Source of the DNA: Paroedura picta
Taxonomy: Eukaryota; Chordata; Lepidosauria; Squamata; Gekkonidae
Direction of reading: 5' to 3'
NCBI RefSeq assembly: GCF_049243985.1
Contig: NC_135374.1
Span: 58,153,934 to 58,217,933, forward strand
Length of the DNA stretch: 64,000 nucleotides
Positions 62,301 to 64,000 of the stretch are shown one piece after another (within the stretch, counting starts at the first letter, position 1; each line of letters starts with the position of its first letter). Below the pieces are notes generated by a model that was not told the DNA's origin, made no database searches, and saw nothing but the letters and a program-made list of their open reading frames with translations. The translations under genes and the position numbers were made by a program.

Positions 62301-62884
62301 GCCTGGTGGAATGAGCTCCCAGAAGACATCTGGGCCCTGTTGGAGCTGGCAGAGTTCTGCAGGGCCTGCAAGACAGAGCTCTTCCGTCAAGCTTTTGGTT
62401 GGAGTCGATGAAATATGAAACAATCAGCTCTAGCAGCCCCCACCTTCTCCCATACTATTATTCACCCACCAATCATGGGAGATCCAGACTACCTTCTGAC
62501 TTGACCCCGATGTTGGGAGCTATAAACAGCAGACTGCTGATGCAGGACATTTTAATATTCTAATAATTTATTCAGGAGTCATTATACTGCTGTTTTTAAT
62601 TGTTTTAAATCTAATTCAATTTGTTTTACTTGTATCTATATTATGTTGTACACCACCCAGAGCTGGCTACTGGGATAGGCAGTATCGAAATCAACCTAAT
62701 ACTTCTTTTTCAGGATTTACAGAATCCTCAAATGACTGTAGTTGAAGAATTTAAGAACTGTGCAGGAGAAGAGCACTGGAATTCCGTCTCAGTTATCTCC
62801 AGTGTGGAAAATCCAACTGTCACAAGCAGCACTAATGGCAATAATCAAGAAGTCTACTTGCTAGAAATAGATGGCCTTAGATGA
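40439..62884 (+). CDS. IFNGR2: Interferon gamma receptor subunit 2
   Basis: Coding exons are 40439-40505, 47751-47880, 52108-52280, 54743-54909, 56612-56777, 60616-60770 and 62714-62884. They total 1029 nt, or 342 residues (human 337). IFNGR2 is the signalling chain of the interferon-gamma receptor. It is recruited to ligand-bound IFNGR1 at the plasma membrane and brings JAK2. Exon 1 encodes the signal peptide, exons 2-3 the first and 4-5 the second fibronectin III domain, exon 6 the membrane helix and exon 7 the tail. Key matches are LTSHWVESPFF (human LHSAWVTMPWF), YLIIYWEK (YYVHYWEK), PPLTIPLHYEEDLQNP (PPSIPLQIEEYLKDP, the JAK2 box) and HWNSVSVISS (VWDSVSIISF). All borders are GT/AG with phases 1,2,1,0,1,0, the class II receptor pattern. 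Both domain-1 cysteines known in mammals are missing. Its neighbour IFNAR1 supports the call. IL10RB is excluded by the tail. Confidence 0.95.
41266..41372. repeat. (ATAC)n microsatellite ending in (AC)n
   Basis: There are about 22-25 tetranucleotide units in a row followed by nine or so AC units. It gives long spurious open frames of T-Y-I-H repeats on both strands, which are not genes. Confidence 0.95.
41378..41690 (-). mobile_element. L2 LINE 3' fragment split by a Helitron-like end
   Basis: The minus-strand L2 3' UTR (41378-41500, GGATCAGGGCGATTCACATT-type) and an L2 C-terminal piece (41635-41690, reverse of 'aggtttaaggttctggtcat') flank the Helitron-like sequence at 41522-41630, suggesting insertion into L2. 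Confidence 0.5.
41522..41630 (-). mobile_element. Helitron-like 3' end
   Basis: On the minus strand it shows a perfect 8-bp stem CCCGCTGT...ACAGCGGG with a 9-base loop, then CTTAGTTT, CTAG and a flanking T. The body is G-rich. The 5' end is not found, so the copy is probably truncated. Confidence 0.5.
42195..43984 (-). mobile_element. L2 LINE inserted in the CR1/L3-like element
   Basis: The minus strand encodes, from 43820 downward, GMGIRGTALQWLVSFLQNHT, CHQYVEDTQVYLLMDGRT (the YADD motif reads YVED), LKFNPSKTEVLWLGRRGRD, ASLSMEAQVTRVTQVAFYHL and LQLVQNVAARVLTRLSW, then QSVPRQLHWLPVSFWIRFK. The 3' UTR ends at (GTTT)n near 42195-42235. It is the longest L2 copy in the window. Confidence 0.85.
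44463..44805 (+). mobile_element. L2 LINE 3' end inserted in the CR1/L3-like element
   Basis: It starts in an L2 C-terminal stretch ('agcagggcctgcaaaacaga') and ends with the L2 UTR 'accactctgagccacaaggg' and an (AATA)n tail at 44785-44805. CR1/L3-like sequence resumes right after it. Confidence 0.7.
45137..45385. mobile_element. Two MITE fragments in tandem
   Basis: 45137-45205 is a truncated copy of the hAT MITE seen at 2501 (CAGGGGTAGTCAAACTGCGG start). 45205-45385 resembles the MITE at 30345 ('gatttccagatgacagagat', CTCCAGGAATTTCCCAAC). Neither has intact ends. Confidence 0.55.
47000..47029. repeat. (TTAA)n microsatellite
   Basis: About seven units of TTAA/AATT in a row. Confidence 0.9.
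47106..47588 (+). mobile_element. Helitron-like nonautonomous element, complete ends
   Basis: It starts TCCTTATCCATTG after an A (47105). It ends with the perfect stem CCCATTC-TTAG-GAATGGG, eight bases CTTTGAAG, CTAG, and then T (47589). The TC start, terminal hairpin, CTRR end and A/T flanks without target duplication are the Helitron signature. The body is GC-rich with inverted CCAATCAGG/CCTGATTGG near 47189-47222. There is no coding capacity. Confidence 0.65.
47751..47880 (+). CDS. IFNGR2: IFNGR2 exon 2, domain 1 first half
   Basis: The acceptor is TTCTCTTAG|AT. The exon encodes LPAPQNVTIASYNFQNILKW and STVTYRVEYQT, the A-C strands of a fibronectin III domain. It ends in phase 2 at CAGAC|GTAAGT. 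Confidence 0.92.
47938..48995 (-). mobile_element. LINE 3' part, unassigned family
   Basis: The minus strand encodes 48983-48432 (QMMYGAPLCINANISSLEKT..., LRSLLHVPTSISNAAIRVET) and 48430-48137 (LPSAFREGLLKKIPICDRLC, ETSEHVLLQYRLYDQFRG). The C-terminal zinc-binding pattern is CxCxxxxxxETSEHVLL, with Q where the last Cys is expected. It ends with repeated GACTT units at 47938-47955. It starts about 58 bp after IFNGR2 exon 2. Confidence 0.7.
49057..49345 (+). mobile_element. Sauria-type SINE
   Basis: This is a full-length copy with head 'agccagtttggtgtag' (partly duplicated at 49062-49083), the body and the tail 'aaccaactcttcttcttcta'. Confidence 0.85.
49404..50130 (-). mobile_element. CR1 LINE 3' fragment
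   Basis: The minus strand encodes NLNMSRQCDAAVKKANAILG and [20 protein letters not shown], then (another frame) DLGMFSLEKRRLRGDMIALF and WIKLPKEVVSSPSLAVFKQR. It ends with the CR1 3' signature (reverse of 'ggccttccaacgctatgatt'). It is closely related to the fragment at 58765. Confidence 0.88.
50131..52107. other. IFNGR2: IFNGR2 intron 2, rest
   Basis: No repeat or exon was recognised. A short stretch duplicated within 50070-50120 ('caagtaccccaaggtctcgt' twice) belongs to the end of the CR1 fragment. Confidence 0.4.
52108..52280 (+). CDS. IFNGR2: IFNGR2 exon 3, domain 1 second half
   Basis: The acceptor is CGTTTAG|GA. The exon encodes YPVWAEVKSQNITKHEYDFT and EVIFHVRTEQGELTSHWVES, aligning with ADIMSIGVNCTQITATECDF and LRLRAELGALHSAWVTMPWF of human IFNGR2. 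Both human cysteines are absent. It ends in phase 1 at CAAA|GTATGT. Confidence 0.93.
52955..53880 (-). mobile_element. L2 LINE fragment, diverged
   Basis: On the minus strand it shows L2 landmarks: the 3' UTR near 52960-53000, QLVQ/CNC-type pieces near 53060-53160 and a 'ctccctgtggaagcccag' stretch near 53545 matching the L2 'PLSYGVPQGS' region. It is heavily decayed. Confidence 0.6.
53881..54742. other. IFNGR2: IFNGR2 intron 3, rest, with a C/T-rich tract
   Basis: 54190-54500 is strongly pyrimidine-rich, with two imperfect copies of TACCCTCTGCCTGTTCTCCC near 54309 and 54347. No gene was recognised. Confidence 0.5.
54743..54909 (+). CDS. IFNGR2: IFNGR2 exon 4, domain 2 first half
   Basis: The exon encodes LGPPREIAARVEANSIIVSY and FVFDYLIIYWEKSTDKN, matching VGPPENIEVTPGEGSLIIRF and YYVHYWEKGG in mammals. 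It ends in phase 0 at AAATG|GTAATA. Confidence 0.93.
55183..55620 (+). mobile_element. SINE inserted in another SINE
   Basis: The outer tRNA-headed SINE has its 5' part at 55183-55282 and its 3' part at about 55518-55620 (ACTCTGGGTCCCCATTGGGG tail). The inner Sauria-type SINE runs about 55283-55517 with head GGTGTAGTGGTTAAGAGC and tail 'gagaaccagctcttctttg'. Confidence 0.65.
55990..56273 (-). mobile_element. Sauria-type SINE
   Basis: A full-length minus-strand copy, with tail 'gaagaaggttggttctta' at the left and head complement 'actacgccaaactggctctc' at the right. Confidence 0.85.
56612..56777 (+). CDS. IFNGR2: IFNGR2 exon 5, domain 2 second half
   Basis: The exon encodes CSLVKLKEMTEYCFKIQAVL and FSDIHCEKTYLT, matching SLDNLKPSRVYCLQVQA...HLSNISCYET, with the domain-2 disulfide cysteines kept. 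It ends in phase 1 at ACTG|GTATGT. Confidence 0.94.
56778..57629. other. IFNGR2: IFNGR2 intron 5, first part
   Basis: No gene or repeat was recognised before the BovB. Confidence 0.4.
57630..58391 (-). mobile_element. RTE/BovB LINE 3' fragment, young
   Basis: An uninterrupted 249-codon frame covers the last third of the BovB protein (AESEEELKSLLMRVKEESAK ... KLKYFGHLMRRKDSLEKSLM ... MRWLDGVTEAVGANLNGLRG). It differs from the copy at 12986-14593 at about ten of those residues. It is 5'-truncated, just after the YADD motif region, with an (AAC)n-type tail at 57630-57640. Confidence 0.93.
58665..59845 (+). mobile_element. L2 LINE interrupted by CR1
   Basis: L2 coding pieces lie at 58690-58763 (SRLDFCNSFYAGLPLSLIRQ) and 59187-59600 (NTVARILTNTPWRSHIRPVF, QQLSWLPVEFWIKLKVLAIT, ...KASAFSVLVPA). 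The 3' UTR 'ccacccagagccgtatggat' and an (AATA)n tail end at 59845. Between the coding pieces sits a CR1 fragment. Confidence 0.85.
58764..59186 (+). mobile_element. CR1 LINE 3' end inserted in L2
   Basis: It encodes CYEDRLRDLGMFSLEKRRLR and VVQQWNRLPKEVVSSPSLAV, ending GGACTAGATGGCCTGTATGG and (ATTGTATG/ATTCTATA) repeats. The L2 frame reads QLQLVQN if the insert is ignored, and AACTG at both junctions may be a short target duplication. Confidence 0.88.
59846..60615. other. IFNGR2: IFNGR2 intron 5, last part
   Basis: It is T-rich with a pyrimidine-biased stretch at 60180-60330. No gene or repeat was recognised. Confidence 0.4.
60616..60770 (+). CDS. IFNGR2: IFNGR2 exon 6, membrane helix and JAK2 box
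   Basis: The exon encodes a hydrophobic helix (LPFIFAVGVLIIIFFCLMVI) followed by RIKYLWRPPLTIPLHYEE, corresponding to LIKYWFHTPPSIPLQIEE, the JAK2-binding region in mammals. It ends in phase 0 at GAAGAG|GTATGT. Confidence 0.95.
60771..61190. other. IFNGR2: IFNGR2 intron 6, first part
   Basis: Nothing recognised. Confidence 0.4.
61191..61405 (-). mobile_element. MIR/CORE-like or tRNA-SINE relic
   Basis: The minus strand resembles the head and middle of an old tRNA-derived SINE: 'ctaggatctgggaggctcag' and the reverse of CACAACAATTCTGTGAG and CACCCAGCAAGCTTCCATGG. It is diverged, and the family is uncertain. Confidence 0.5.
61795..62700 (+). mobile_element. L2 LINE abutting the last IFNGR2 exon
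   Basis: It encodes NACLSMEVQGSKVE, KVQLVQNVTAGVLTRTLMKS and LQQLHWLPDEFWIKFKVLVI, then the L2 3' UTR 'ccacccagagctggctactg' and GGATAGGCAGTATCGAAATC. The L2 3' end runs to about 62695-62700, only 13-18 bp before exon 7. Confidence 0.8.
62714..62884 (+). CDS. IFNGR2: IFNGR2 exon 7, cytoplasmic tail
   Basis: The acceptor is TTCTTTTTCAG|GA. The exon encodes DLQNPQMTVVEEFKNCAGEE and HWNSVSVISSVENP, aligned with YLKDPTQPILEAL...VWDSVSIISFPE. It ends EVYLLEIDGLR and stop TGA (62882-62884). The tail end differs from the mammalian VLQTL. Confidence 0.94.
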   Translation, partial: DLQNPQMTVVEEFKNCAGEEHWNSVSVISSVENPTVTSSTNGNNQEVYLLEIDGLR

Positions 62885-63217
62885 CAAAACAGGGGGGAAA
62901 TCTTAATTTTACTGAGGTTCAGTGACTATGAATCTTCCTGTACAACTGTTGAACTGCAAGGGAAATTATTTTGATGGGTTGCAATAAGAAGAGCATACTG
63001 ACAGACTTCTATATACAATGAACTGTGAATTGGAGGCACGATCTGTACAAGGACACTAATGTACAAGGACACTGCTGAAGTGTATTTTGCTCAAGTATTG
63101 TCTTTCAACAGAGACTAAATCAGAAAAGTCAGTATAAATTCCAACTATAGAAACAGTGTGATACTCTGGAAGTGCAGTTAATACAGAATATGCCAATACA
63201 GGGAACAGCATCTTCTA
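62885..63217 (+). other. IFNGR2: IFNGR2 3' UTR start
   Basis: This is non-coding sequence after the stop. A 'gtacaaggacact' unit is repeated at 63046 and 63062. No AATAAA was seen up to the end of the window, so the poly(A) site is not placed. Confidence 0.45.
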
Positions 63218-63489
63218 ATTTGGTGTAGTGGTTAGGAGTGCGGACTTCTAATCTGGCATGCCAGGTTCGATTCTGCACTCCCCCACATGCAACCAGCTGG
63301 GTGACCTTGGGCTCGCCAAAGCACTGATAAAACTGTTCTGACCGAGCAGTGATATCAGGGCTCTCTCAGCCTCACCCACCCCACAGGGTGTCTGTTGTGG
63401 GGAGAGGAATGGGAAGGCGACGGTAAGCCGCTTTGAGCCTCCTTCAGGTAGGGAAAAGCGGCATGTAAGAACCAACTCTTCTTCTTCTA
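63218..63489 (+). mobile_element. Sauria-type SINE
   Basis: A full-length copy with head TTTGGTGTAGTGGTTAGGAG and tail 'aaccaactcttcttcttcta', probably inside or just after the IFNGR2 3' UTR. Confidence 0.85.
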
Positions 63490-63505
63490 ATGATGCTCTA
63501 ATATA

Positions 63506-63614
63506 TTTTTAGGACTGCATTGAAGGCCCAAGAGAGTCTGATAAGGGTTCCCTAATCCCATGGACTGAATCTATTAGGGAAGACTATATTTGGCCTTCTG
63601 TGCAGTCCTAAAAA
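63506..63614. mobile_element. Hairpin MITE
   Basis: The terminal inverted repeats TTTTTAGGACTGCA and TGCAGTCCTAAAAA continue imperfectly (GAAGGCC / GGCCTTC) almost to the centre. It is 109 bp and non-coding. The superfamily is not determined. Confidence 0.7.
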
Positions 63615-64000
63615 GGGTGAGGTATTGACCTGCTGGTGGAAGAGGGCCTGTGTAGTGGTTAGTGTACCAACCATTCATAGGGCACCAGAAGCCTTTCTTT
63701 ACTGATAGATTTTGATTAATGCAATGATAATCTCTTATCTCACAAAATGCACTTTACTTGAAGGCTGTGTGCTCAGATGCCTCACAGCTGGTATAGAGTG
63801 CAGTATTAACAGTTTCAGCTAGAGGATTCAGGGATCACATTAGTCCAGTTCCAGTGCAACTGCACAGGCTGCAGTGTGTATCTAAACTCAGGTGCTTCTT
63901 GACCATCTTCTGAAACACTGCAAGGTATGTATCCCTGTGCTGTACTTTTCTTTGCTGCTGTAGTGAGCTCAGAAAATGTGTTTTTCTTTGCCCTGTAATT
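63615..64000. other. Flank, nothing recognised
   Basis: No feature was recognised up to the window end. Confidence 0.4.

Noticed and set aside
3951-63489. tRNA-like heads as possible tRNA genes
   Set aside because: Only the A-box and B-box regions are recognisable, no cloverleaf can be drawn, and the sequences recur with an identical SINE body.

Overview
The window is vertebrate genomic DNA, most likely from a squamate reptile. I infer this from the repeats: tRNA-headed Sauria-type SINEs, 5S rRNA-headed SINEs, RTE/BovB LINEs, many L2 and CR1 LINEs, and hAT-type MITEs. Coding sequence is a small fraction, in short exons with GT/AG borders and consistent phases. I cannot name the species.

Two complete class II cytokine receptor genes lie head to tail on the + strand. 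IFNAR1 (coding span 9827-35334, 11 exons, 552 residues predicted) is the low-affinity chain of the type I interferon receptor. IFNGR2 (40439-62884, 7 exons, 342 residues predicted) is the signalling chain of the interferon-gamma receptor. Each starts in a CpG-rich region. Their order and orientation match the IFNAR2-IL10RB-IFNAR1-IFNGR2 cluster known from other amniotes. IFNAR2 and IL10RB are not in the window; they would be expected upstream. Both proteins show a signal peptide, fibronectin type III (D200) domains, one membrane helix and a cytoplasmic tail with family motifs: a DSGNYS degron and a juxtamembrane tyrosine in IFNAR1, and a PPLTIPL JAK2-type box in IFNGR2.

Layout: 1-9300 is intergenic and holds LINE pieces, a Helitron-like piece with a SINE in it, and a broken endogenous retrovirus (env part plus 3' LTR, about 6300-8461). 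9340-10130 is the IFNAR1 promoter region. The IFNAR1 introns (9891-35109) carry a BovB LINE, hAT MITEs, foldback elements, 5S SINEs and a retroelement-like stretch at 22370-25142. 35335-40080 is intergenic, with L2 and CR1. 40080-40640 is the IFNGR2 CpG island. The IFNGR2 introns hold nested LINEs, a second BovB and several SINEs. 62885-64000 is the 3' flank with one SINE and one hairpin MITE.

I see no convincing new gene system. The most interesting items are a family of short Helitron-like elements with shared ends, a doubly used target site for a SINE and a BovB copy, a 58-bp near-perfect inverted repeat beside IFNAR1 exon 8, an L2 LINE that abuts the acceptor of the last IFNGR2 exon, and loss of both domain-1 cysteines in IFNGR2.
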